A DNA stretch of 25,246 nucleotides from JAAAOZ01 sp964496595 (GTDB lineage Bacteria > Chloroflexota > Anaerolineae > B4-G1 > SLSP01): contig CAZCAI010000065.1 of the NCBI GenBank assembly GCA_964496595.1, positions 1-25,246 on the forward strand. Reading direction: 5' to 3'. How positions within the stretch are numbered: the first letter of the stretch is position 1; each line of letters opens with the position of its first letter. Positions 1 through 7,229 of this stretch are shown here, in pieces. The notes under the pieces are model-generated. The model was not told the origin of the DNA, did no database searches, and saw only the letters and a list, made by a program, of their open reading frames with translations. Both the position numbers and the translations under genes were made by a program.

Positions 1-64
1 CATCCGCAGGCGCAGGCGGCATAAGCTGGCTTTTCCGACGATCAAGCGTTACACCCCCTTACAT

Positions 65-2920
65 CTACCACGCCTCGCGCAGGATGTGCGAGACCTTGCG
101 CCGGACGGAATTGCGCGCGGCCAACATCGCGCTGATGACGCTGGCGGTGACGACCATCACCAGGATGGCCAGGGTCGTCATCCAGTCGAAGGTCAACTGC
201 GTGGGCACGTTGCGCATCACGTTGTTGGTAGTATAGAAGACGTAGCCCAGCAGCGTGCCGGCCACGACGCCCGCCAGCGACGCGCTGACGGTCATCATCA
301 CCGCCTCCAGCGCGAACGCGCCCACCAGCGCGCGCCGCCGCATCCCGATGGCTTTGAGCATCCCGATCTCCAGCCGCCGCACGTAGACGGCGACGTAGAC
401 GACGGCGAAGACGCCGAAGATGCTCGTGATAAACGAGAGGACGGTCATAATCAGCATCAGCACGCGCGTCGTGCGCATCGATTGCTCGGTCGTGCGGATC
501 GCCTCGGCGGTCGACTGGACCCACACCTCCGGCCGGTCGGCGAACAGCTCGCGCAGATCGGCGACGATCTCCTCTTCCTCCGCCGCGTCGCCCGTGGTCG
601 CCATAATCCGGCTGATGACGTGCTGCTCGCGCTCAGCGGCGGAACAGGCGCCCCGCGCACAGATCGTCTGGGCGTTGGGATCGTTGGTCAAGCGCAAATA
701 AGTATCCAGCGAGACGAAGGCGGGCGTCTGGCCCCAGCGGACGTAATTCTCATTGCGCGAAAAGCCCTCGAAGCCCGGCATCCGCTCGACCAGGCCGACG
801 ACGCGCATCATCGCGGCGTGATCCTGGCCCGCGCCGGGCACGCGGATGAGATCGCCCACGGCGAGATCCATATATTCAGCGTAGCCCGCGCCCAAGATCA
901 CGGTGTCCGGCTCGGCCAAGATCGCGTCGAAGCTGGCGGGGCCGCCCGCCGCATACGCCGTCAGATCCGCGTAGACGATGCCCTCCAACGAGCCGGTCAC
1001 CCCCCGCACCTGCACGCCCGTCTCGCGCAGCTCCACTTTGTTCGCAGCGTCGGCGCGATAGACGGCCGTCAGCCCGACCGCCTGCTCGATCCCCGGCACG
1101 GCGCGGAACTCATCTAAGAAGCTGGGCGTCCAATTATCCGCGCTATCGCCCTGAAACGACCAACTCCAGCGCGAAATCTCGGCGATGATGGGCGCGCCGT
1201 TCTGGAAGCGCGCCGTGACATCGTAGTTCTTCTGCTCCAACGCGGCCATCGTCCCCAAAAAGGTGGGCAGCGTCGCGCTGAAGACGACCATCAGCGAGAT
1301 GATGGTGTTGCGCTGCTTGGCGCGGACTAAGTTCGGCGCGGCGAAAAACGAGAGCGTCGGCGCCACTAAGTTGCTGATCAGGATCAGCAGGCGCTCGAAG
1401 GGGATGGTCAGCGCGTAGAAGAGCAGGCTCACGCCGATGACGAGCAGCGCTAGGCCGCCGAACATAAAGATGCTGATGATCGACTCGTTGCCCTGGACGA
1501 AGAGGTAGTTGGTGCCGACGAAGATCAGGCTCCACATAATGGTCAGCACAACGCCCGCGATGATGATGCGCACATCGAATTTGCGCGAGCGCAGACGGGC
1601 CAGGTCGTCGATCTGGAGGTTGTCGGCGGCGCCGGGATTGATCGCGTAGCGGACTTTGGTGTTCGCGGCCTTGCGCGCGGGCGCGATGGCCGAGAGCGCC
1701 AGCACGACCGTGGCCGTGATCCCCGCGCGCAGCATCGCGCCCAGCGTGATGGTCATCTGGAAGTTGAGACCCAGCTCGGAAAGCTCGCCGCTGGCGGTCT
1801 GGGAGATCAGATAATTCGCCAGGGGCGCGACGACGGTGACGCTCAGGAGTTGGCCGGCGAGGACGCCAAGGCCCACGCCCAGGGCGCCGATGATGCCGAC
1901 CTCGATGAAGACGAGGCCGAAGAGGTGGCGCTGTTTGGCGCCCAAGATGCGCAGGAAGGCCAGGTCGCGCCGCCGCTCCTCCACATTGGTGTTGACGATG
2001 GAATAGAGGAGGAGGCCGACCACGCCCATCACTAAGAAGCCGTAGACGCCGCTGACGGAGCGCATCACGGCGAAGGCCACGTCGCTGAAATCGAGCGCCT
2101 GCGCCTTGCTCAGATCGAAGGCGTAGTGTTGGACGTTGTTGGCATCGGCCAGGACATCGTAGAGGCGCTCGGCGCTGCGGCGGACGCGAAAGATCGCGGT
2201 TTGGGTGTTCACCGAGCCGTAGATGCCCTCATCCAAGACGATGACCAACCGCTCGGCGCGGCCCGGCAGATCGAGCCATTCCTGCACCGTCGCCACGCTG
2301 GCCAAGATGCCGTTCTGTCCGCCGCCGCCCAACCCCGTCGCCAGCGCGATGCCGCTCACGGTGAAGCGGCGCGTCACGCGGTGGACGCTGTTGTCCGCCG
2401 GCAGTTCGTAGCCGGGGATGCGCGAGACCGGCAGGATGTAGCTCAATTCGACCTCGTCGCCGACCTCGAGGCCAAAGGTATCCGCCGTCACGCGCAGGAG
2501 CACGATCTGATCGCCCGTGAGATCGTACTTGCCCTCCAGTATCGTCACCTGGCCGAGTTCGACTTCATCCTCCGGCGTGCGGGCCACCAGCGAGGCGTTG
2601 CCCGTCTTGGTGCGCCCGTGCAGCTCGACGGCCGCCGCGAAGCGCGGGTAGACCGCGTTGATCCTCGGCTCGGCGGCGGTCAGCAGATCGGTGACGCGGG
2701 CCACGTCAATGAACTGGTTGGGGCTGATGTCGGCGCGCCGCAGCGTGATGTCGTGCTCGCCCGCCTCGCGCTCCACCAACTCGACAATCTGCCTCTGGAG
2801 CGAATCGACGCCGTTGTTGAGCGTGACCAACATCGCCGTCACCACCAACAGCGCCAGCACCAAAATCACGGTGCGGGCCTTGTGGCGCGAGAAACTCTTC
2901 AACACATATCGAGAAATCAT
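65..2920 (-). CDS. ABC transporter permease, two-block FtsX/MacB type
   Basis: A 951-residue inner-membrane permease of an ABC exporter. A first membrane segment lies at about residues 13-33, followed by a large extracytoplasmic MacB-type domain. An FtsX block with three segments spans about 290-425, and a central membrane cluster covers about 450-555. A second periplasmic domain precedes the last FtsX block at about 820-945, giving roughly ten membrane segments. This two-FtsX layout is known in lipoprotein- or peptide-export permeases that work with a MacB/LolD-type ATPase. That ATPase is encoded about 100 bases upstream on the same strand, so the pair forms one transporter. The ATG at 2920 has no good Shine-Dalgarno. 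The substrate cannot be read from the sequence. Confidence 0.93.
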   Translation of the reverse strand: MISRYVLKSFSRHKARTVILVLALLVVTAMLVTLNNGVDSLQRQIVELVEREAGEHDITLRRADISPNQFIDVARVTDLLTAAEPRINAVYPRFAAAVELHGRTKTGNASLVARTPEDEVELGQVTILEGKYDLTGDQIVLLRVTADTFGLEVGDEVELSYILPVSRIPGYELPADNSVHRVTRRFTVSGIALATGLGGGGQNGILASVATVQEWLDLPGRAERLVIVLDEGIYGSVNTQTAIFRVRRSAERLYDVLADANNVQHYAFDLSKAQALDFSDVAFAVMRSVSGVYGFLVMGVVGLLLYSIVNTNVEERRRDLAFLRILGAKQRHLFGLVFIEVGIIGALGVGLGVLAGQLLSVTVVAPLANYLISQTASGELSELGLNFQMTITLGAMLRAGITATVVLALSAIAPARKAANTKVRYAINPGAADNLQIDDLARLRSRKFDVRIIIAGVVLTIMWSLIFVGTNYLFVQGNESIISIFMFGGLALLVIGVSLLFYALTIPFERLLILISNLVAPTLSFFAAPNLVRAKQRNTIISLMVVFSATLPTFLGTMAALEQKNYDVTARFQNGAPIIAEISRWSWSFQGDSADNWTPSFLDEFRAVPGIEQAVGLTAVYRADAANKVELRETGVQVRGVTGSLEGIVYADLTAYAAGGPASFDAILAEPDTVILGAGYAEYMDLAVGDLIRVPGAGQDHAAMMRVVGLVERMPGFEGFSRNENYVRWGQTPAFVSLDTYLRLTNDPNAQTICARGACSAAEREQHVISRIMATTGDAAEEEEIVADLRELFADRPEVWVQSTAEAIRTTEQSMRTTRVLMLIMTVLSFITSIFGVFAVVYVAVYVRRLEIGMLKAIGMRRRALVGAFALEAVMMTVSASLAGVVAGTLLGYVFYTTNNVMRNVPTQLTFDWMTTLAILVMVVTASVISAMLAARNSVRRKVSHILREAW

Positions 2921-2976
2921 GATCTACTGGATAAGCGAATCAGCGAATGGGCGAGAAAGCGGGTCGGCACATGGAC

Positions 2977-3019
2977 GCAATACGGAATACGCAATACGGA
3001 ATACGAAATACGCAATATG
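2977..3019. repeat. Heptanucleotide array GCAATAC/GGAATAC
   Basis: Six consecutive 7-base units fill this stretch: GCAATAC and GGAATAC alternate twice, then one GAAATAC and one truncated GCAATAT. The array lies in the gap between the ABC ATPase stop and the permease start. The same words recur at 7082-7102, 7151-7178 and 17564-17591, so this is a dispersed family. The AT-rich array stands out against the GC-rich genes on both sides. Confidence 0.85.
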
Positions 3020-3021
3020 TT

Positions 3022-3741
3022 TTATCCATTCGATTCGCCCTCTTTAATAATGTACCCATCGCGCAACTGGATCATCCGGTGGGCAAACTTCGCCATGCGG
3101 GGATCGTGCGTCACGTAGACGATGGTCGTGCCCTGCTCGCGGTTCAGGCGCGCGACGATCTCCATCACCTCGAAGCCGGTTTGTGAGTCCAGTTCGCCCG
3201 TGATCTCGTCGCCGATGAGGATGGGCGGATCGTTGGCTAAGGCGCGCGCGATGGCGACGCGCTGCTGCTGCCCGCCCGAAAGCTCGCTGGGATAGTGCCT
3301 GGCGCGGTCGGCCAGCCCCACGCTGGTCAAGAGGGCGCTCGACCGCCGGTGACGCTCGCGCCGGCCCAGGCCGTTCAGCGCCATCGGCACCTCGACGTTC
3401 TCCTGCGCGGTGAAGTTCGCCAGCAGGTTGTAGTTCTGGAAGACGAAGCCCATCGTCGTGAGGCGCATCTCGGAGAGCTTGTCCTCGGAGAGCGCCACGA
3501 CGTTTTGCTCCTCAACGATGACGTGGCCGCGACTCGGTTCTTCTAGCCCGCCGATGATGTTGAGCAGCGTCGTCTTGCCGGAACCGCTCGGCCCCATCAA
3601 GCAGATCACCTCGCCGCGCATCACCTCCAGGGAAACGCCGCGCAGCGCTTGCACGGCCTCCTTGCCCATCAGAAATGATTTATGGACGTTCTCCACTCGG
3701 ATGAGCGGCGCGTCCGTGTCTGCTGTTGGTGTAGGGTTCAT
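3022..3741 (-). CDS. ABC transporter ATP-binding protein, MacB/LolD family
   Basis: A 239-residue cytoplasmic ATPase that powers the adjacent FtsX-type permease. Walker A is GPSGSGKTT at residues 50-58, the Q-loop is Q102, the signature LSGGQ is at 154-158, the Walker B carboxylates are D178-E179 and the switch histidine is H212. The family motif after Walker B is normally DEPTGNLD; here it reads DEITGELD, with Ile replacing Pro, but the catalytic Glu is intact. The length is typical of the family. The ATG at 3741 is preceded by AGAGGA at good spacing. It is the first gene of a two-gene minus-strand operon with the permease, and an 8-base repeat leader sits directly upstream. Confidence 0.95.
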   Translation of the reverse strand: MNPTPTADTDAPLIRVENVHKSFLMGKEAVQALRGVSLEVMRGEVICLMGPSGSGKTTLLNIIGGLEEPSRGHVIVEEQNVVALSEDKLSEMRLTTMGFVFQNYNLLANFTAQENVEVPMALNGLGRRERHRRSSALLTSVGLADRARHYPSELSGGQQQRVAIARALANDPPILIGDEITGELDSQTGFEVMEIVARLNREQGTTIVYVTHDPRMAKFAHRMIQLRDGYIIKEGESNG

Positions 3742-3754
3742 TGGGTCCTCTCAA

Positions 3755-3795
3755 AATTAGTCAGAAGGTCAGAAAGTCAGAAGGTCGAAAGTGTC
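3755..3795 (-). repeat. Octad leader array upstream of the ABC ATPase
   Basis: On the minus strand three 8-base units (GACCTTCT, GACTTTCT, GACCTTCT) occupy 3786-3763. A diverged unit beginning GACTAATT follows and leads straight into the Shine-Dalgarno of the ATPase. The end of the array resembles the ACTGATTTTTGAG segment before the GNAT gene at 6948, so it looks like a relative of the heptad leaders with an extra base per unit. Confidence 0.7.
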
Positions 3796-3831
3796 GGGCG
3801 ATACCCCAGAATGGGGCGATACCCCAGAATG
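3796..3831. repeat. Perfect tandem duplication of an 18-bp hairpin unit
   Basis: GGGCGATACCCCAGAATG occurs twice without mismatch at 3796-3813 and 3814-3831. Each unit with its neighbour can pair CCCC with GGGG around AGAAT. The pair sits five bases from the stop codon of the nuclease/phosphatase gene and before the octad array. It lacks a T tract, so a role as a terminator is not evident. Confidence 0.85.
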
Positions 3832-3835
3832 GGGC

Positions 3836-4846
3836 CTATTCCAAGACCAGCGTTGCCCGCACGGGGCGATGATCCGATGCGCCGTCCCAGGGGCCGACGT
3901 GGGCCTCGATGGCGCGGAAGTGCGGCGAATGGAAGATGTAGTCGATCCGCAGGAGCCAGGAGGGGATCACCGGGAGTCCGATCCCCGGCCAGGTCCCGCC
4001 CCAGCCCCAGCCGGCCTCCAACCACGCATCCTCAAAATGCTCCGCGAGGATCTGATGCGCCTCGTTTTGATCCGTCGCGTTCATATCGCCGAGCGCCAAC
4101 ATCGGCCCGGAGCGCGTGGCCGCGAAGTCCATCGCGGCGCGCAGTTGCTGCTCGCGCATCTGGATCGTCCGGCGCATCGCCGCCGGCGGGCCGAAGAACG
4201 TGGGGCGCGGATGGAGATGGAGCACCGTCACGGGCGCGCCGTCCACATCCAGGGTGAGCAACTGCGGCGCGCCCACCCATTCCTGGGCTGCGAGCGTCGC
4301 CGTGATCGGCCGGAAGGGATAGCGGCTGAGAAAGCCCATCCCGCTCACACCGTGCTGCGGATCCAAAAGCTGGTAAGGGTAGACCGCGCGCAGATCGCGC
4401 CGGACGACCTCGGCGGTCTGCGGATTCAGCTCCTGGATCGCGACGAGGTCGGGATCGGCCGCCCGGATAGACGCCACGACCTCATCCGGATAGGGATTGG
4501 CTCCAAACATGTTATACGTCATCACACGCAGGGTTGTTGCATCCCCAGCGGCGGATCGCGTCTGGCCTGGGGGTTTGGGCTGCCAGAGGCGGCCATAGAG
4601 CGCGGCCCATAACAGCATCAGCACGGCAAAGCTCGCCCACAGCTCGCGGCGGCGCAAGAAGAGCGCCGCGAACGGCAGCAATAGGGTGGGGAGGAAGAGG
4701 TAGAAACTGAAGGTACTGAACATAAAGAGCACCGCGCTTTGATCGCCGATCAGCCAGCGCCCCACCACGCCCGCGATCATGCCGAGCGCGTAGATGTGAC
4801 ACATCGCGATGATGAAACCGTGAATAACGTTGTGTTCGTCTTGCAT
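3836..4846 (-). CDS. Membrane-anchored endonuclease/exonuclease/phosphatase family protein
   Basis: A 336-residue protein with about three N-terminal hydrophobic segments (about 8-30, 36-64, 70-86) and a C-terminal EEP (DNase I-like) hydrolase domain from about 105. The family motifs are present: N112 in MTYN, E139 in IQEL, H210/H212 in HLHP, D254 and N256 in GDMN, D302 in RIDYIF, and D325-H326 in SDH. This fold uses a divalent metal to cleave phosphodiester or phosphomonoester bonds. With a membrane anchor, the domain could act on lipids, nucleotides or DNA, and the sequence does not decide which. The ATG at 4846 follows AAAGGAGG closely. It is divergent from the PHP gene, with its own likely promoter at 4931-4904. 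Confidence 0.9.
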   Translation of the reverse strand: MQDEHNVIHGFIIAMCHIYALGMIAGVVGRWLIGDQSAVLFMFSTFSFYLFLPTLLLPFAALFLRRRELWASFAVLMLLWAALYGRLWQPKPPGQTRSAAGDATTLRVMTYNMFGANPYPDEVVASIRAADPDLVAIQELNPQTAEVVRRDLRAVYPYQLLDPQHGVSGMGFLSRYPFRPITATLAAQEWVGAPQLLTLDVDGAPVTVLHLHPRPTFFGPPAAMRRTIQMREQQLRAAMDFAATRSGPMLALGDMNATDQNEAHQILAEHFEDAWLEAGWGWGGTWPGIGLPVIPSWLLRIDYIFHSPHFRAIEAHVGPWDGASDHRPVRATLVLE

Positions 4847-4903
4847 AGCCCTCCTTTGATCTTGGGTGGTCTTCTAAACGCGAATTCTCCTTCACTCAGT
4901 AGA

Positions 4904-4931
4904 AATCTACACCCTATCCCGATGCCGTCAA
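4904..4931 (-). promoter_or_regulatory. Predicted sigma70-type promoter for the EEP gene
   Basis: On the minus strand a TTGACG -35 box (4931-4926) and a TAGATT -10 box (4909-4904) are separated by 16 bases. The predicted start lies about 50 bases before the ATG at 4846. The -35 is good and the -10 matches four of six consensus positions. Confidence 0.45.
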
Positions 4932-4985
4932 CCAGGGACAAACCTCTCCTGGCTCGGCGAGACGCCGGCCAGAACAGACTTGTCC

Positions 4986-5013
4986 TTGCTGATTTACCCA
5001 ACCGCGTTACAAT
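4986..5013 (+). promoter_or_regulatory. Predicted sigma70-type promoter for the PHP gene
   Basis: TTGCTG at 4986-4991 and TACAAT at 5008-5013 are separated by 16 bases. The predicted start near 5020 gives a leader of about 145 bases that contains the whole heptad array at 5071-5150. Confidence 0.5.
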
Positions 5014-5070
5014 CTCCATACTTCCCAAAGCGAAAAAGTCAACACAAGGGCACAAAGACGCCACGCCTTA

Positions 5071-5150
5071 GACTTTTGACGTTTGACGTTTGACTTTCGA
5101 CTTTTGACTCTAACTAACTTTCAACCTTTAACTTGTAACTTTCAACTGAT
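5071..5150 (+). repeat. Eleven-unit heptad leader ending in AACTGAT
   Basis: Six units of the GACTTTT type run from 5071 to 5112. After a three-base slip, five AAC-type units (such as AACTTTC and AACTTGT) run from 5116 to 5150. The last unit is AACTGAT, and the Shine-Dalgarno AGGAG follows five bases later. The AACTTGT and AACTGAT units recur in the GNAT leader, and AACTGAT recurs in the acylphosphatase leader. Confidence 0.8.
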
Positions 5151-5164
5151 TCAGAGGAGCAACC

Positions 5165-5998
5165 ATGCGCGTAGATTTACACATCCACACCACCGCCTCG
5201 GATGGGCGCTGGACGCCGGAGGAGGTCGTGGCCGGCGTTCAGGCCGAGGGGATCGGCATGTTCGCGGTGACCGATCACGACACGGTCGGCAACGTCCTGG
5301 CCACGGAGGCGTTGGCCCAGGAGGCCAGATTGGCCTTCCTGCGCGGCGTCGAGATCTCCACCACGGCGGAAGGTCACCTCTTTCACATCTTGGGCTACGG
5401 CATCGACCCGACCGCCGCGCCGCTGCTGGCGACGCTGAAGGAGAATCGCGACACGTTGGAGTCCACGGACGACGATGACATCCGGCAGTTGATCGCGCTC
5501 GGCTACGACATCGATTACGATGACTACCTGGCCTACGACTATGACCGGCGGCGCGGCGGCTTCAAATCGCTGCGCTTTCTGATCGACCGGGGCTTCTGCG
5601 CCGACGTGCGCGATTTCTTCGAGAATATCCGCGCCCAACTCAACCACCAGTGGCCCGACTTCATCCATCCCCGCGCGGCAGTGCGCCTGATCCAGGCGGC
5701 CGGCGGCGTGGCGATCTTAGCCCATCCCGGCGCGAGCCTGGAGCCGGTGGGCGGCGTCCACGCCGAGACACTGACGCCGTTCTTGGACTACGGCATCGAG
5801 GGCGTGGAGTGCCATTCGCAATATCATGATGCCGCGACGACTCAGCGCTGCATCGCCTGGTGCCGCGCGCACGACCTGCTCATCACCGGCGGCTCCGATT
5901 ACCACGGCGGCTTCGTGCATCGGGAGCTGGGGAAACCGGTGGTCTTTCTCGAGGATCTCCACCTGGGGAAGCTAACGCCGCAGATGTCAGAGGTATAG
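5165..5998 (+). CDS. PHP-domain metal-dependent phosphoesterase
   Basis: A 277-residue cytoplasmic enzyme of the PHP family, closest in layout to the TrpH/YciV (RNase AM, nucleoside 3',5'-bisphosphate phosphatase) group. Metal-binding motifs are all visible: H6 and H8 with D13 in DLHIHTTASDG, D37-H38-D39 in TDHDT, E63 in GVEIS, H187 in LAHPG, and D245 and H247 in GSDYHG. Such enzymes hydrolyse phosphate esters in small nucleotides or short RNAs with a trinuclear metal site; the exact substrate here is inferred. The length matches the family. The ATG at 5165 has AGGAG ten bases upstream. It is a single gene, convergent with the GNAT gene across a strong hairpin. Confidence 0.9.
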   Translation: MRVDLHIHTTASDGRWTPEEVVAGVQAEGIGMFAVTDHDTVGNVLATEALAQEARLAFLRGVEISTTAEGHLFHILGYGIDPTAAPLLATLKENRDTLESTDDDDIRQLIALGYDIDYDDYLAYDYDRRRGGFKSLRFLIDRGFCADVRDFFENIRAQLNHQWPDFIHPRAAVRLIQAAGGVAILAHPGASLEPVGGVHAETLTPFLDYGIEGVECHSQYHDAATTQRCIAWCRAHDLLITGGSDYHGGFVHRELGKPVVFLEDLHLGKLTPQMSEV

Positions 5999-6029
5999 GC
6001 GCCTTAACAGTCTTGAGCGGCGCAACGAA

Positions 6030-6079
6030 AAACGGCGGGAAGCGCCTTGATATTTACCTCAAGGCGCTTCCCGCCGTTT
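6030..6079. terminator. Perfect 21-bp hairpin between convergent genes
   Basis: Arms at 6030-6050 and 6059-6079 are exact reverse complements around an 8-base loop. On the minus strand the hairpin is followed by five Ts, which suits termination of GNAT transcripts. On the plus strand only TTT follows, so termination of the PHP transcript would rely on the very stable stem. Confidence 0.8.
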
Positions 6080-6135
6080 CTGGTTCTCTGATTGCTCGGC
6101 GCGAGGCGGGGATGTGGTAATCCCCTGGGAGCGGC

Positions 6136-6948
6136 CTAGGCTGGCCGCCGATAGATGCTGATTTTGCAGTAGACCTCGAAGCCCAACCGGTGATACATTC
6201 GCAGGGCGTTGGGGTAGGTGGTCTGCAACGTACCCACGCGATAACCGCGCGCCCGCGCCTCGAAGTACGTCCGCACCGTCATCCACGCGCCGATACCGTG
6301 TCCGCGCGCCTTGGGCAGCGTGGTGAGATTGTACAATCCCGCCACGCCCCCGCCGAAGGAGAGGGAACTGATGCCCACGGCCCGCCCCGCGATCTCCCCG
6401 ACGTAGTGATGCATTGCCTGCTCTTCCGGCACGCCCAGGCTGGTTGCTGCTAAGGCGTCTAAATATTGCTGATCGTACTTAAGGGGGAATCCTTCCAGCA
6501 ATACCTCATACCATTCCTCAAGCTTTTCTCTGTCGCGCACCGGCGAAAAGGTCAGCGGCGGCGCCGGATTCGGCAGCGAGAGCTTCTCCAGATTCACCGC
6601 CATGCCGATCATATCGCGGTTGTGATGAAAGCCGTGTTGCTGCTGCAACTGATCTCGTAAAATTGAGGGCGCCGACGTCGGGCCAACCCACCAGGTGACG
6701 GGCTGGTTAAGCTCCTTGAAAGGGCGGAGCGCGGCCACGATCTGGCGGTCGATCTCGTCGGGCGAGAGCGTCGCGTGGACGATGCCGTTGAATTTGGGCA
6801 GGGCTTCCCCGGTGACGAACCACGCCGGGTTGTGCGGATGGACATCCCCGCCCAGCAGGCGACTAAAGTTCAGTGAGCGCGCGATGAGATTGTGATCGAT
6901 GACGCGCGTCAGTGCAGCGGTGGAAAAATCTGCGAAGATTTCAGCCAT
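6136..6948 (-). CDS. GNAT family N-acetyltransferase
   Basis: A 270-residue protein with a C-terminal GNAT domain. The acetyl-CoA-binding motif is R-G-H-G-I-G within LPKARGHGIGAWMT. It is followed by a segment ending NALRMYHRLGFEVYC, typical of motif B, where the Tyr can act as general acid. The N-terminal half (about residues 1-125) is divergent and may be a degenerate second GNAT fold. The acceptor substrate is unknown. A TTG at 6963 would add five residues, but the ATG at 6948 is preferred because GAGGAG lies seven bases before it. It stands alone, with a heptad leader upstream. Confidence 0.87.
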   Translation of the reverse strand: MAEIFADFSTAALTRVIDHNLIARSLNFSRLLGGDVHPHNPAWFVTGEALPKFNGIVHATLSPDEIDRQIVAALRPFKELNQPVTWWVGPTSAPSILRDQLQQQHGFHHNRDMIGMAVNLEKLSLPNPAPPLTFSPVRDREKLEEWYEVLLEGFPLKYDQQYLDALAATSLGVPEEQAMHHYVGEIAGRAVGISSLSFGGGVAGLYNLTTLPKARGHGIGAWMTVRTYFEARARGYRVGTLQTTYPNALRMYHRLGFEVYCKISIYRRPA

Positions 6949-6965
6949 ATTATGACTCCTCAAAA

Positions 6966-7000
6966 ATCAGTTGAACGTTGCGAGTTACAAGTTAAAAGTT
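6966..7000 (-). repeat. Five-unit heptad leader ending in AACTGAT
   Basis: On the minus strand five contiguous 7-base units run from 7000 to 6966, each beginning AAC. The first two are AACTTTT and AACTTGT, and the last is AACTGAT. The Shine-Dalgarno GAGGAG of the GNAT gene follows four bases later. Units match those of the PHP leader, although the genes are unrelated and on opposite strands. Confidence 0.8.
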
Positions 7001-7040
7001 ATCGCAATTGAAAACTTAGCGGCCCAGCCGATACTTCTTA

Positions 7041-7056
7041 ATTATACTGAATTATA
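7041..7056 (-). promoter_or_regulatory. Tandem TATAAT -10 boxes upstream of the GNAT gene
   Basis: On the minus strand TATAAT occurs at 7056-7051 and again at 7046-7041. No convincing -35 is seen at the right distance. A start near 7035 would place the heptad leader inside the transcript. Confidence 0.35.
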
Positions 7057-7081
7057 ACAAAAGCGCCACACGAGTGGGAAA

Positions 7082-7178
7082 CGTATTCCGTATTCCGTAA
7101 TGAACTAGTTACAAGATTCGATTGGCGAGCGAGTAAAGTATACACAACTTGATTACGCAATACGTTCTACGGAATATC
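7082..7178. repeat. Two heptad patches of the GGAATAC family
   Basis: At 7082-7102 CGTATTC occurs twice, followed by CGTAATG. At 7151-7178 four degenerate units (GATTACG, CAATACG, TTCTACG, GAATATC) keep the 7-base period. Both lie in the 281-base spacer between the metallophosphoesterase stop and the GNAT start. Apart from these, the tandem -10 boxes and the GNAT leader, nothing else is recognisable in the spacer. Confidence 0.65.
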
Positions 7179-7229
7179 CCCGGTAGCACGGCGAGTTCTC
7201 TTCAGGGGGGATAACCAATGCCGGCAATT

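Larger units (their letters stand above)
4847..5164. other. Divergent intergenic region of 318 bases, no gene
   Basis: This spacer separates the divergent EEP and PHP genes. It holds one sigma70-like promoter for each direction and an eleven-unit heptad array that runs up to the PHP ribosome binding site. Open frames crossing it have no codon or homology support. Confidence 0.75.

Noticed and set aside
1..24. Possible C-terminal tail of a plus-strand gene (stop at 22-24)
   Set aside because: Only seven codons are visible before the window edge, which is no evidence for coding. The first three bases could equally be a minus-strand ATG.
86..1117. Long open frame antisense to the permease (plus strand)
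   Set aside because: It is an out-of-phase shadow of a clearly coding gene. The product is His/Arg/Asp-rich with no domain, as expected from reverse reading of GC-rich codons.
2126..3118. 330-codon plus-strand frame across the permease start and ATPase end
   Set aside because: It overlaps two well-supported minus-strand genes, runs through the heptad array and has no recognisable motif.
3791..4612. 273-codon plus-strand frame inside the EEP gene
   Set aside because: It is antisense to conserved EEP motifs, and its start lies next to the tandem 18-bp repeat.
5071..5150. Heptad arrays considered as CRISPR or as sequencing artefact
   Set aside because: Units are 7 bases without spacers, and no cas genes are near, so it is not CRISPR. 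Different words at different loci with a shared end unit do not look like an artefact.
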